Positions 7,364 through 15,437 are shown, counted from the first letter of the stretch. The stretch: 64,000 nt of DNA from CALJXB01 sp965225935 (GCA_965225935.1 CBDDCC010000023.1:1024033-1088032); one strand, 5' to 3'. Numbers and translations: made by a program. The notes: generated from the letters alone by a model not told the origin.

Positions 7364-8542
7364 TCACTTTGCCGGAAGGGCCTCCCGGCCGTCCGCCTCG
7401 GCGGCTCGTACGGGTGGGGGCTCGGTCAGCTCGAGCACCTCGGTCGCCGGGCCGTAGGGCTCGTAGCCCCGGACCGCCAGGCGGCCGCTGGCCGGCTCGG
7501 CCTGGAGGGCGAGGCGGGTCAGCTCGTTGAGGACCGGCGGCTCCAGCCAGTCGAAGGTGGCCCGCTGCTCGGGCAGGCGCGCGTGCAGCAGGGCGCTGCG
7601 CTCGGCGCTCTCGATGCCGCGGGGATAGCCGGGCCGCTCGGCGTCCTGCCAGTGGTTGGCCGCCACGACGGGGACCCCGGCGGGCCCCTCCCCAGGCACC
7701 TCGGTGGCCCCCTCGGCGGGCAGATCGCGCACGAAGGCGCGCTCCTCCAGGCGCTCGATGATGCAGCCCTGGCCCGGCTCCGGCCCGGCCAGGGAGTAGA
7801 TGACCGGGAGCGCCAGCGGCGTCTCGGCCAGGAGGCGCTTGGCCTCCGCGAAGTCGGCGGCCTCGTCCAGTACCCGGCGCAGCAGATGGGCGGGCGGCAG
7901 GTGCGGGCTGCGCCAGAAACGGGCCCGCTGGAGCGCCCAGTCGGCGGCGAAGAGGTGGGTGCGGCGATGGAGCGGCGCCTGGTTGAAGGCGGCGGCGAAG
8001 CGCCCCGGGGCGAGGCCCTGGATGGTGCCGACGAAGCCCGGCCAGGTGAGGTCGATCCAGGGCCCGGCCGGGCCCCGGCGGCGCACCGCCATGAGGGTCT
8101 CGCCGAGCCCCTCCATCCGCCAGTCGAGGGCCCGCACCAGGCGGCAGCCCGGGCCGTCGGCCGCTGGCACCACACCCGCGGTGCAGGCCCACTCGTGGCT
8201 CAGGTTGAGCACCCAGCCGCCGGGCCCGGGCAGGCCCTCGGCCACCTGGGCGATCTCCTCCCGGTAGGGGTTGGCGTTGCGCGTGAGCCAGCGGCGGCTC
8301 GCCAAGTCGCCCGCCGCCAGAAAGGGCAGCGGCATGGTGCGCCGGGCCGCGGCCAGCAGCCTGGCGACGCGCTCGGGCTCGGCTGCCACCAGGTCGGCCG
8401 GCGCCCGCCCGCCCAGCTCGACCAGCGGGATGACCCGCAAGCCCGTCCCGGGACGCGTCTCGGCAACCGGGGCGGCCGGGGTAGCCCTCTCGGAGGATCT
8501 CTGCATGCAGCCTCGCAAGGAAGTGGCAGCGTTGGGCGGCAT
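7364..8542 (-). CDS. NAAA/acid-ceramidase-like Ntn-hydrolase family protein
   Basis: 392 residues (380 if the second Met at 8506 is used). The middle reads SHEWACTAGVV followed some 13 residues later by RALDW, then GFVGTIQGLAPGRFAAAFNQAP. This layout matches the Cys-nucleophile Ntn-hydrolases of the NAAA/acid ceramidase/C45 group: Cys-Thr, then a (R)(N/A)LDW strand, then the G-x-x-G...N(E/Q) strand. The candidate nucleophile is Cys120, which autocatalytic cleavage would expose. Members hydrolyse linear amide bonds of N-acyl compounds; the substrate here is unknown. No signal peptide was seen. It lies alone on the minus strand, 130 bp before rplU. Family assignment is by motif reading only. 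Confidence 0.6.
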   Translation of the reverse strand: MPPNAATSLRGCMQRSSERATPAAPVAETRPGTGLRVIPLVELGGRAPADLVAAEPERVARLLAAARRTMPLPFLAAGDLASRRWLTRNANPYREEIAQVAEGLPGPGGWVLNLSHEWACTAGVVPAADGPGCRLVRALDWRMEGLGETLMAVRRRGPAGPWIDLTWPGFVGTIQGLAPGRFAAAFNQAPLHRRTHLFAADWALQRARFWRSPHLPPAHLLRRVLDEAADFAEAKRLLAETPLALPVIYSLAGPEPGQGCIIERLEERAFVRDLPAEGATEVPGEGPAGVPVVAANHWQDAERPGYPRGIESAERSALLHARLPEQRATFDWLEPPVLNELTRLALQAEPASGRLAVRGYEPYGPATEVLELTEPPPVRAAEADGREALPAK

Positions 8543-8708
8543 TATGGGGACCGGCGCGGCCGGCGGAAAGGCCCCCGGAGCGCTGCCGATGGCTGGTCCC
8601 GGGACCGGACCTCGAGAGGGCCTGGATTGCGGCCGCGGGACGCCTTGCGGGGGTTCGGGCCTTGGGGTAGTGTCCCGCGCGCCTCAGGCCGCCCGGCCGA
8701 GGACCCGC

Positions 8709-8798
8709 GGAGGGGTGCCGGAGTGGTCGAACGGGGCGGTCTCGAAAACCGTTGTACGCGCGAGCGTACCGTGGGTTCGAATCCCACCCCCTCCGCCA
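8709..8798 (+). tRNA. tRNA-Ser (anticodon CGA), CCA encoded
   Basis: A 90-nt class II tRNA: acceptor arm GGAGGGG pairs with CCCCTCC followed by G and an encoded CCA; anticodon loop CTCGAAA gives anticodon CGA at 8743-8745; a long variable arm (GTACGCGCGAGCGTAC) and a T-arm with TTCGAAT follow. It reads UCG serine codons. The accessory block begins right after it, and an inverted 20-bp copy of its T-arm region lies 40 bp downstream. Confidence 0.96.
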
Positions 8799-8848
8799 TC
8801 AAGCCCTTGATATTGCAGAAAATCTCTGTGGGATTCGAACCCACGGTG
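8769..8848. repeat. inverted copy of the tRNA-Ser T-arm region
   Basis: The 20 bp at 8769-8788 (variable-arm end plus T-arm of the tRNA) recur as an exact reverse complement at 8829-8848. The copies could pair as a 20-bp stem with a 40-nt loop, or mark a rearranged attachment site. The rest of a tRNA is absent around the inverted copy. Confidence 0.8.
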
Positions 8849-9120
8849 CGGTTCGCGGCAGACTGCGGAGTTTGCGCCGCACCTCCCTCGGCAAAATCTA
8901 CTCGGAGAGTGGGGGCTGCAGGTTGTTTCGTCGTGAGCGCCCGGTTTTCTCTCCTGGTCAGTTCCGAAGTGCGCATTCGATAGATGTCGAACCGAACGTG
9001 GCGATCCGCGAAAGGCTTCTGCCCGGCGTCAGATGATTTGAGACAGATGGCGGCCGGGTCCTCGTTGCGAAACTGGGCTTGCGGCTGGGGCAAGGGTCTC
9101 AGAGAGGACAGGGCTGTGAC
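8849..9120. other. non-coding stretch after tRNA-Ser
   Basis: Between the inverted tRNA fragment and the first NTF2-like gene no supported gene, tRNA or terminator is visible. Small open frames here are not convincing. No integrase was found near the tRNA. Confidence 0.5.
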
Positions 9121-9516
9121 CTAGTCCGGAGCGTTGTCCTCGGGGAGAGTCGGCTTGCTGTGCCACCACTCGTCGAAGCGATAGCAGAGGTTCTGCTCGT
9201 TGAGATAGACTTGGTAGATCCCGTCGAAGTGGATGCGCTGGCCGCTCTGTCTCCAAGTGAGCGACGCCCACCAGCGATTGATGCCATAGTCTTCGGTCAC
9301 CGCCAGGATCTCGTAACGGAACTCGACATCGCTTTGCAGTGAGGCAGCGTTTCTCGAATAGCGCCCTATTGCGTCTAGTCCACGGATCAGCGGGTGGAAG
9401 GGCGTGAACATGTAGGTCGCGTCCTCCGAAAAGAGCTGCTGCTTGCCATCCGGACGCTGTTCGACCCAGCCTTGACCATAGGCCCTCAGCCACCTATCGA
9501 AGTCCTCGCGGGTCAA
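9121..9516 (-). CDS. NTF2-like (SnoaL-type) protein, copy 1, TTG start
   Basis: A 131-residue protein of the NTF2/SnoaL fold (DxxRW, YGQGW, LFSEDATYMFTPFHPLIRG, IHFDGIYQVYLN motifs). Such folds act as isomerases, dehydratases or binding subunits; the reaction is unknown. The frame has an upstream ATG at 9561, but the neighbouring paralogue begins MTYEDF, which aligns to (L)TREDF here, and an AAGGAG motif lies 7 bases before this TTG, so TTG at 9514-9516 is taken as the start. The last 104 bp of the gene are 97% identical to the paralogue at 9700-10098 while the rest is much less alike. Last gene of a minus-strand series that starts with the solute-binding protein at 13390. Confidence 0.75.
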   Translation of the reverse strand: MTREDFDRWLRAYGQGWVEQRPDGKQQLFSEDATYMFTPFHPLIRGLDAIGRYSRNAASLQSDVEFRYEILAVTEDYGINRWWASLTWRQSGQRIHFDGIYQVYLNEQNLCYRFDEWWHSKPTLPEDNAPD

Positions 9517-9699
9517 TCTATCCTCTCCTTCTGAAGTTCCGAGCAAAGGGTGACCGGGCAAAGCGGTTGCCGATGCCAGGCGAAAGCATGGATGTCGGGC
9601 CCGAAAACCGGGGTCGAGCGAAGCCGGTTCTCCCCTCTTTCCATGGAGCCCCCGAGCTTGTGGCCGGCGCGAAGGCGTCGAGACCGACGGCCTGGCGGC

Positions 9700-10098
9700 T
9701 TACTCAGGAGCGTTGTCCTCGGGAAGAGGCGGCTTGCTGTGCCACCACTCGTCGAAGCGATAGCAGAGATTCTGCTCGTTGAGATAGACTTGGTAGATCC
9801 CGTCGAAGTGAATCCTTTCGCCGGTGGGCTTCCAGGTGATCGCGGCGCGCCAACGGTTGATCCCGTAGTCCTCCGTAATGGCGAGAATGTCGTAGGAGAA
9901 CTCGATATCATCCTGCAGCCCGACGGCCCCCTTCTCGACGTAGCGCCCGATTTCCGCCTTTCCGCGCATAAGATCATGAAAGGGCGTGTACATGTAGGTC
10001 GCATCGTCGGTGAACATCGCCAGGGTTTGTTGCGGGTCCTGGTTGACCCATCCCGCCTTGTAGCCTTCAAGCCAGTCGCGAAAATCCTCATAGGTCAT
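9700..10098 (-). CDS. NTF2-like (SnoaL-type) protein, copy 2
   Basis: A 132-residue tandem paralogue of the gene at 9121-9516, with the same motifs (EDFRDWLEGYKAGW, MFTDDATYMYTPFHDLMRG, HFDGIYQVYLNEQNLCYRF) and nearly the same C-terminus. A GGGAGAG ribosome binding site stands 7 bases before the ATG. Tandem NTF2-like pairs can form heteromeric enzymes or reflect duplication; the sequence does not decide. It is 151 bp after a third, more distant NTF2-like gene on the same strand. Confidence 0.78.
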   Translation of the reverse strand: MTYEDFRDWLEGYKAGWVNQDPQQTLAMFTDDATYMYTPFHDLMRGKAEIGRYVEKGAVGLQDDIEFSYDILAITEDYGINRWRAAITWKPTGERIHFDGIYQVYLNEQNLCYRFDEWWHSKPPLPEDNAPE

Positions 10099-10249
10099 CG
10101 TCTGCTCTCCCTAACCTGTTCCACCATGAACGAAGCGCAGCACCCATGGCCCGCCCATAGCGGGCGCCATGGCTTTTCTGCGGGACATTGCGGGGCGGCC
10201 CGTTCCCGGTGCTGCCTTTCGTCTTGGGGCCGAGGCCATTCGTGTTCGC

Positions 10250-10672
10250 TCATTGGCCAACGGAAAAGTGGGCGTGAGCGATCGACCATCGACCATCGAG
10301 CCTGGCGACCACGAAAGTGGACCGCATGGGGAGCAGGCGTGGCTCGCCCTTGTCCTCGAATTTCAGTTCCAAGACCCCGCAAGCCCAGCCGACATCGCCG
10401 CGTGCCCAGATTCTCGGTTCATCCTGGCCCCATGTGTAGACGGGGTTCCCCATCTCCTTCACCATGGTCCTGAACGGCGCGACCAGGGCGTCGAAGCCAA
10501 TCCACTGCTCGGCTTGGTCCGTGCCATAGAGAACCAGATCGTCGTGTCGGGCGATCGTGGACAGGACCTGGTCGGCGTCTAGGCTTTCCCATCCCTTTCG
10601 AAATGCCTCGATGACCTCGCGAATGGCGGCAACGGATTCCTCGTCTGTCGGCAACAATGCTTGCGCACCCAT
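10250..10672 (-). CDS. SnoaL-like/DUF4440-type NTF2 protein
   Basis: 140 residues with an N-terminal helix pair (IREVIEAFRKGWESLDADQVLSTIARHDDLVLYGTD) and the closing RLDGRWSIAHAHFSVGQ typical of the SnoaL_3/DUF4440 branch of the NTF2 fold. It has little direct similarity to the two downstream paralogues, so it is a separate lineage. Function unknown; a polyketide-like cyclase, ketosteroid-isomerase-like or ligand-binding role is possible. It sits 200 bp after the racemase-like gene on the same strand. Confidence 0.72.
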   Translation of the reverse strand: MGAQALLPTDEESVAAIREVIEAFRKGWESLDADQVLSTIARHDDLVLYGTDQAEQWIGFDALVAPFRTMVKEMGNPVYTWGQDEPRIWARGDVGWACGVLELKFEDKGEPRLLPMRSTFVVARLDGRWSIAHAHFSVGQ

Positions 10673-10872
10673 CGTGACTACCTTGCGTGACTACCTTGTT
10701 TCTTTCCCGCGTGACGCGATCCGGCCGAAAGGGTCAGACTCGCCCGACACCGCAACCGGCGCCGGTCCTCACATGGATTTCACCGGCCATTCCGTGTTTT
10801 GCGCCACCCAGGCGTTCTTCTATCTCCATCATCGTCGCGGCGGACCATCGGGCAGGAGGCCTGATCGCGCGA

Positions 10873-11601
10873 TCAATCCAGAACCGGCTCTCTTTCCGTG
10901 GGAGCCTCATGACCGCCGATCTTCGAGTGGCTATAGCCGACCGTGCTGTAAAGATCGGCCGCCATCTCGGCGAACTTCCAGCAAACGATGCCCGGGTCCA
11001 CGATGGGGGCCTTGACCTCCTCGCGCGCGCGCTTCCAGAACGCTGGACTGGTGAACTCCGAAAGAACAACCAGTTCCGCGCCGTCTTCCTCGATCGCCTT
11101 GCGTGACTCTTCGATACAGCGGTCGAAGAACCGGTCGGGCTCGGCCTCCATCTCCGCAATGCCCATTCCGATCACCCGCATGGAGGCCAGGCGCCGGCCA
11201 TGACCGTACAGAAGGTTGTTCTCCTCCATTTTCGGGATCCACTTGCGGCGGCCGACAAGGATCGAGAATTTGTGCCCCAAGGTCGCCGCGTAGGCCAGGG
11301 ACGCCTCGGCCATTCCGATGATCGGCATGTCAAGGTACTCCCGGGCTTCGCGCAGGCCACCGTCGTAAAAGCAGCCAATGACTCCCGCCACGCAGCCCTC
11401 GTCTTGGGCTTGCTTGAAGAGGCGCAACATCGGCCCGACCGCCTCATGCTCGTAGGTGTGATACTCGAGATGGGGCGGTCCCTTTTCCAGCGAGCGCACC
11501 AGCGGCTGAAACTCGGGCGAGCGAATCGCCTCGATCCACTCCAGAGTTGCCTCGTTGTGACCGCTGCGCCCGATGGGATTTACGTAGAGAATCGTCTTCA
11601 T
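10873..11601 (-). CDS. Asp/Glu/hydantoin racemase family protein, second catalytic Cys missing
   Basis: 242 residues of the cofactor-independent racemase superfamily. The N-terminal VNPIGRSGHNE and VIGCFYDGGLREAREYLDMPIIGMAEA match the first active-site block with Cys77. The second block, normally xLGCxGM, reads LVVLSEFTSPAFW: Ser181-Glu182 replace Gly-Cys. A two-base racemase would therefore be unable to work in the usual way; one-Cys relatives act as decarboxylases or isomerases. It lies between the peptide-type binding protein and the NTF2-like genes and should share their LacI-type control. Confidence 0.75.
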   Translation of the reverse strand: MKTILYVNPIGRSGHNEATLEWIEAIRSPEFQPLVRSLEKGPPHLEYHTYEHEAVGPMLRLFKQAQDEGCVAGVIGCFYDGGLREAREYLDMPIIGMAEASLAYAATLGHKFSILVGRRKWIPKMEENNLLYGHGRRLASMRVIGMGIAEMEAEPDRFFDRCIEESRKAIEEDGAELVVLSEFTSPAFWKRAREEVKAPIVDPGIVCWKFAEMAADLYSTVGYSHSKIGGHEAPTEREPVLD

Positions 11602-11764
11602 GATGGCAGACTCATTTCAATCTCATTTCAATGCTCGTTCACTTCGGCCCATGTCTTTCGATTGGCAACGTCCAAACCGAGGGCCTGGCCGGCGTGATCG
11701 GGACGCGCGACGGGCCACTGGGTCGCCGGCCAACTGATCAGGGTCGCGGGGACATCGCCTCGTG

Positions 11765-13390
11765 TCACTTGGACCAACTCCGGAAATCATAGTAGTGCGA
11801 CCACAAGAAGCCCTTCATATCAGGGGCGAGGACCGTGGTTTCCTGGATCGCGTAGATTGGGATGAAGGGCGAGTTCTCTGTCCAGAGCTCCGTGATCTGG
11901 TCGTAGAGAGCCTGCCGTTTGGCGTCGTCGACTTCGACCCGCGCCTGTTCCAGCAACTCGTCGGCTCTCGGGATGCAGACCTCCGATACATTGAAGGTCT
12001 CGGCCATCGCGCAGATCATGTCGAAACCAAGGAAGTAGCCCGCGTCATAGATTCCGGTGCCGTCCTGACGCATGAAGGCATGGGCCTGGTGGCCTTCGAC
12101 CGCAGTGTAGAAATCAGCGGAAGTGACCTGTCGGACGCTCAGGTTGATCCCGAGGTCGCTCCATAAAGACTGTAGGATCGTCGCGATCTGGACCTGTATC
12201 GTGTTTCCCTCCTGGATCACGACTTCGATATCGACCGGTGTCTGGACGCCGGACTCCGCGATCAACGCCTTCGCCTTGTCGAGATCGAAGGTCCGCGGCG
12301 GGCTCAACGCTTCATTGTACTCCGGGAAGGATGGCGAAAAGGGGCCGTAGAAGAGCGAGCCGTAGCCAAACGCGACCTTGTCGAGAATCTGCGCATAGGG
12401 AATGGCATGGGTGATCGCCTCGCGAAACTTGACCTTGTCCCATGGGGCCTTGCCATTCGGCATGCCGAACCGCAGTGAGTCCGTGGTTTCGTTGACGATG
12501 ATCCGCACGTTCGGATCGTCCATGAGGGCGGCCACCGATTGCGGCGTCAGACCGATCGTCACGTCCGCCTCGCGGTTGCGCGCCTGAAGCAGCAGCGTGC
12601 CGTCGGCACTTATGAAATTCACAATGATCTTCTCGGATGCAGGCGGCGTGCCGAAGAAATCCGGATTCGCGACCAGTACTGCGCGGTTGTTGGGGATGTA
12701 TTCCTCGAGCAAGAACGGACCCGACCCTGCCACATGGCCGGCCATGTACTGATTTGGCTCGCCGGCCGTGACGCCACCGTTCGCCTCGACGACGCTCGGG
12801 TCAACGATCGAAGCGGCCGGTTGTGCCAAGGCTTCGAGAAAATTCGGATCGGGTCGGGCTAGCCTGATCTGGACCGTGTACTGATCCAGCGCTTCGACGG
12901 ATTGAATGAGGTAGGGGTCGTAGATGCCTTCCAGGATAAAGTAGGCACCGCAACCGTCCACGGTCAGCGTCCGCTCCAGCGAATACTTGACGGCCTCGGC
13001 ATCGACAGGATTTCCGCTGGGGAACTTTGCCCCCTCGGGCAGCTTGATCGTGTAGAGAGTTCGGTCCGCGTCGACGTCGATGGATTCGGCGAAATAGGGT
13101 TCCTCCGGCTTGGAGGGGTCCGTCATCATCGTTCCGTCCGGGCCCGCGACCCTCGCATACTGTGTCAAGCGCACATAGAAGTTCTGAAGGAACCCGACTG
13201 ACTCGCCGGTGCACCCCCACGCCGGATCCAAGGTTGCCGGCGCGACAGCGATATTGACGACCAGCGGTTTCGACGCTGCCTCGGCTGCTCCGCCGGGCCG
13301 CACGACTACAAGCGCAAAGGCCAGGATCAGCATCGCGATTGTCGATCGCAGGCAAACGCTCGAACCATTTATTGTTGATTGGTCAGACAT
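11765..13390 (-). CDS. family 5 (peptide/opine/nickel-type) extracellular solute-binding protein
   Basis: 541 residues. An N-terminal Sec signal (hydrophobic stretch MLILAFALVVVRPGGAAEA, about residues 19-40) leads to a class C binding protein: YAESI-type early block, LPEGAKFPSGNPVDAEAVKYSLERT, GTPPASEKIIVNFI, KVRFREAI-like KVKFREAITHAIPYAQI, all family 5 signatures. It captures a peptide-like or other organic solute in the periplasm for the permeases at 15438-17359, whose genes lie on the other side of the LacI gene. Its promoter region holds an 18-bp LacI-type palindrome. Ligand unknown. Confidence 0.9.
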   Translation of the reverse strand: MSDQSTINGSSVCLRSTIAMLILAFALVVVRPGGAAEAASKPLVVNIAVAPATLDPAWGCTGESVGFLQNFYVRLTQYARVAGPDGTMMTDPSKPEEPYFAESIDVDADRTLYTIKLPEGAKFPSGNPVDAEAVKYSLERTLTVDGCGAYFILEGIYDPYLIQSVEALDQYTVQIRLARPDPNFLEALAQPAASIVDPSVVEANGGVTAGEPNQYMAGHVAGSGPFLLEEYIPNNRAVLVANPDFFGTPPASEKIIVNFISADGTLLLQARNREADVTIGLTPQSVAALMDDPNVRIIVNETTDSLRFGMPNGKAPWDKVKFREAITHAIPYAQILDKVAFGYGSLFYGPFSPSFPEYNEALSPPRTFDLDKAKALIAESGVQTPVDIEVVIQEGNTIQVQIATILQSLWSDLGINLSVRQVTSADFYTAVEGHQAHAFMRQDGTGIYDAGYFLGFDMICAMAETFNVSEVCIPRADELLEQARVEVDDAKRQALYDQITELWTENSPFIPIYAIQETTVLAPDMKGFLWSHYYDFRSWSK

Positions 13391-13543
13391 GCTTCCTCCC
13401 GTGCATTAAGTGCTGTTTCCGCAGACCGGTCGTTTGCGGAGCGCATTCTTCAGTCCAGTTGATAGGCTCGGGTAGCACAGCTTCCAAAACCGCCCCCCAC
13501 ACGCCGCACAGTCAGCCAAGACTGTTCAGCCTCCCAACTATGG
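13391..13543. other. leader of the solute-binding protein gene
   Basis: About 150 bp between the putative -10 box and the start codon. GGGAGGAAG just before the ATG is a good ribosome binding site. No other structure was recognised. Confidence 0.5.
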
Positions 13544-13572
13544 ACCATACAAAGCGCTTTGTATAGGCCCAA
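13544..13572 (-). promoter_or_regulatory. LacI-type operator inside the promoter of the solute-binding protein gene
   Basis: An 18-bp perfect palindrome ATACAAAGCGCTTTGTAT at 13547-13564, with the central CG of LacI-family operators. On the minus strand it lies in the spacer of TTGGGC (13567-13572) - 17 bp - TATGGT (13544-13549), so bound repressor would block RNA polymerase. A near copy lies at 15246-15261 beside the lacI-type gene. Confidence 0.85.
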
Positions 13573-13625
13573 ATGGACTCGTTTCATGAACTTGCATGGG
13601 TTGAGGATGGTCCTCAGCCGATCGA

Positions 13626-14040
13626 ACCGAAGGACGTGGCTGTTGGCCCGTTTCACCGCTGTCGACCCGTTTCACTCTAGGGATCTCGTCGGCTCGCAAG
13701 GCGCAGACCGCGCCCAGGTATGGGACCACCGTGAGCGGGCCGCACAGCCTTGAGCGGACAAGAGGCCGCGGCCTTCGGTGGGGCCACTCGGCCCGCCGGC
13801 CGCGTTGCGGCGCCTGCCCGATACCCCTGTTGCGCTGCGCCTAGCAGGCTGCCGAAGAAAGCTTCTGGGACGTCACGCGAGCAACATCGATTCTTCGATG
13901 GCAAACGGGACGCATGATCGATTCGAAGCTGCCCATTGGCCGATTCGATTGTTGCACTTGACCGGGCATGTCCTGGCTTCTTCAGCAGGCTGCGGAGCGA
14001 GCGGTCGCCATGAAACGGGTCAATATCCACGTCCTTCGGT
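13626..14040. repeat. imperfect inverted repeat, 30-bp arms
   Basis: Arms at 13626-13655 and 14011-14040 are inverted copies with 27/30 identity. Read outward to inward each resembles a short coding start (Met/Val-Lys-Arg-x-Asn-x-His-Val-Leu-Arg). They bracket about 355 bp without a gene. This may be the remains of a mobile element or a duplicated gene start. Confidence 0.6.
13844..13993. repeat. MITE-like inner inverted repeat
   Basis: Sixteen-bp ends at 13844-13859 and 13978-13993 are inverted copies with 14/16 identity, enclosing about 118 bp with no convincing open frame. Size and form fit a miniature inverted-repeat element or an insertion sequence remnant, but no target duplication was established. 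Confidence 0.4.
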
Positions 14041-14148
14041 ATTGCTGCGGAAAGCACGATCCATCCATCGAGCCGGGTTGAGCGAACGGGCGACGCCGGA
14101 GCCGGCGACGCGTGCCTTCCAGGCCGGCGCGGCGGCCTGGCCGGGCTC

Positions 14149-15150
14149 CTAACGGCGTCTTTTTGTGCTGGACCGTGTCACGAGTTCGACCGGGAGCAAT
14201 TGCTCCCGCATGATTTCCTTTCCATCCAGCACTCTGAGGAGAAGGCCGACGGCAGCATCCCCCAATCGCTGAGGATACACGCGAATGCTGGTTATCGGCG
14301 GCGTCGAGGTCGTGGCGAGAATCGTGTCGCCTTCGCCGGCGACGCCAAGCTCTTCGGGAACCGATATGCCGAGATCGTTGGCAGCACGCAATACCGCCAG
14401 TGCGAGACTGTCGGTACTTGCAATGATGAAGTCCGGCCTGTCGGCCGGCTCCAGCATCCGATACGCCAGTTCGTAGGACTCTTGCCCCATGTAGTGGCGG
14501 GCCCTGACGATCCGAGCCGGCAGCTCGCGCGCCCGCGCCTGATCGCGGAAGGATTGCTCAACATCGCGCTCGTAGGATCCCACCGGCCGCTTCGAAATGA
14601 GGGCCGGCCGCTCATAGCCTTGTTCATCCATATGCTCGAACAGCCGCAAGATGCCATCTCGATGGTCGTTGTCGACCCAGATGATATTCTCGTTATGGAG
14701 ACACCGCCCGATAGTGACGATCGGCATTTCGCGTTCGAGGAACATCCGTAGGTTCTGGTCGGCGTCGATGGGATCGGAAACGATGACGCCGTCCAATCGG
14801 CTCAGCAAGCTCCCTCGGCCTGGCTCCAAGTTCTTCTTGAGGTTGTTCGGAACCAGCAGGAAGCCATAGCCCGTTTTGGCTGCGGCAGCGGAAAGCCCCT
14901 CGAGCAGTTCGGGAAAGTAGGGATTGTGCCGCAGCACCTCGCGTTCAGAGGGAAAGGAGATACCGAGGATCATGGACCGGCCGGTCGCCAGCCCCTTCGC
15001 CGTGAGGCGGGGGCTGTAGTTCAGCGCCGCCGCCACGCCAAGGACGCGATCGACCGTTTCCGATGCCACGTGCCGATTGCCCGAGAAGACGTGAGAGACA
15101 GTGGTAATCGACACGCCAGCCTGTGCGGCGACCTCGTAGATGCTTGTCAT
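14149..15150 (-). CDS. LacI family transcriptional repressor
   Basis: 333 residues. Residues 1-50 form the LacI helix-turn-helix (IYEVAAQAGVSITTVSHVFSGNRHVASETVDRVLGVAAALNYSP), with the hinge helix near residues 50-60. The rest is a periplasmic-binding-protein-like effector domain. It stands between the binding protein gene and the permease operon. Matching palindromes with the core CAAAGCGCTTTG lie before both flanking promoters, one of them also about 95 bp before its own start codon, so it likely represses the transporter and itself until the effector (probably the imported solute) binds. Confidence 0.93.
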   Translation of the reverse strand: MTSIYEVAAQAGVSITTVSHVFSGNRHVASETVDRVLGVAAALNYSPRLTAKGLATGRSMILGISFPSEREVLRHNPYFPELLEGLSAAAAKTGYGFLLVPNNLKKNLEPGRGSLLSRLDGVIVSDPIDADQNLRMFLEREMPIVTIGRCLHNENIIWVDNDHRDGILRLFEHMDEQGYERPALISKRPVGSYERDVEQSFRDQARARELPARIVRARHYMGQESYELAYRMLEPADRPDFIIASTDSLALAVLRAANDLGISVPEELGVAGEGDTILATTSTPPITSIRVYPQRLGDAAVGLLLRVLDGKEIMREQLLPVELVTRSSTKRRR

Positions 15151-15240
15151 TTCGCGTGCTCACCAGAGATCGGATGGCCAAACAGCCTGGAGGCCGGCAA
15201 GTCCTACTGTAACAAATGACCGCGGGCAGGATAACGCACC

Positions 15241-15269
15241 TTGACTGCAAAGCGCTTTGTAACTAGCTT
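15241..15269 (+). promoter_or_regulatory. LacI-type operator before lacI gene and Dpp-type operon
   Basis: TGCAAAGCGCTTTGTA at 15246-15261 matches the 13548-13563 palindrome with one base changed. On the plus strand it lies between TTGACT (15241-15246) and a weak TAGCTT box (15264-15269) with a 17-bp spacer. It is shared by the divergent lacI gene (start 15150) and the permease gene (start 15438). Confidence 0.8.
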
Positions 15270-15437
15270 AGACAAAGGAAAATTCACACGTCAAGTAATC
15301 TATGTATCGACATCACAGAGCCTGACAGACAAAATCGACAAAATTCAAAGAGAAATCGGAACAGTGATTTCCAGTGCTCTGTAATTTCAAGACAACGACT
15401 TTGTCGAAGCGAGAGGCTTTCGGGGGACCGGCCCGGG

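Noticed and set aside
8829..8905. A second tRNA on the minus strand
   Set aside because: Only a T-arm-like segment is present; acceptor, D-arm and anticodon arm are absent.
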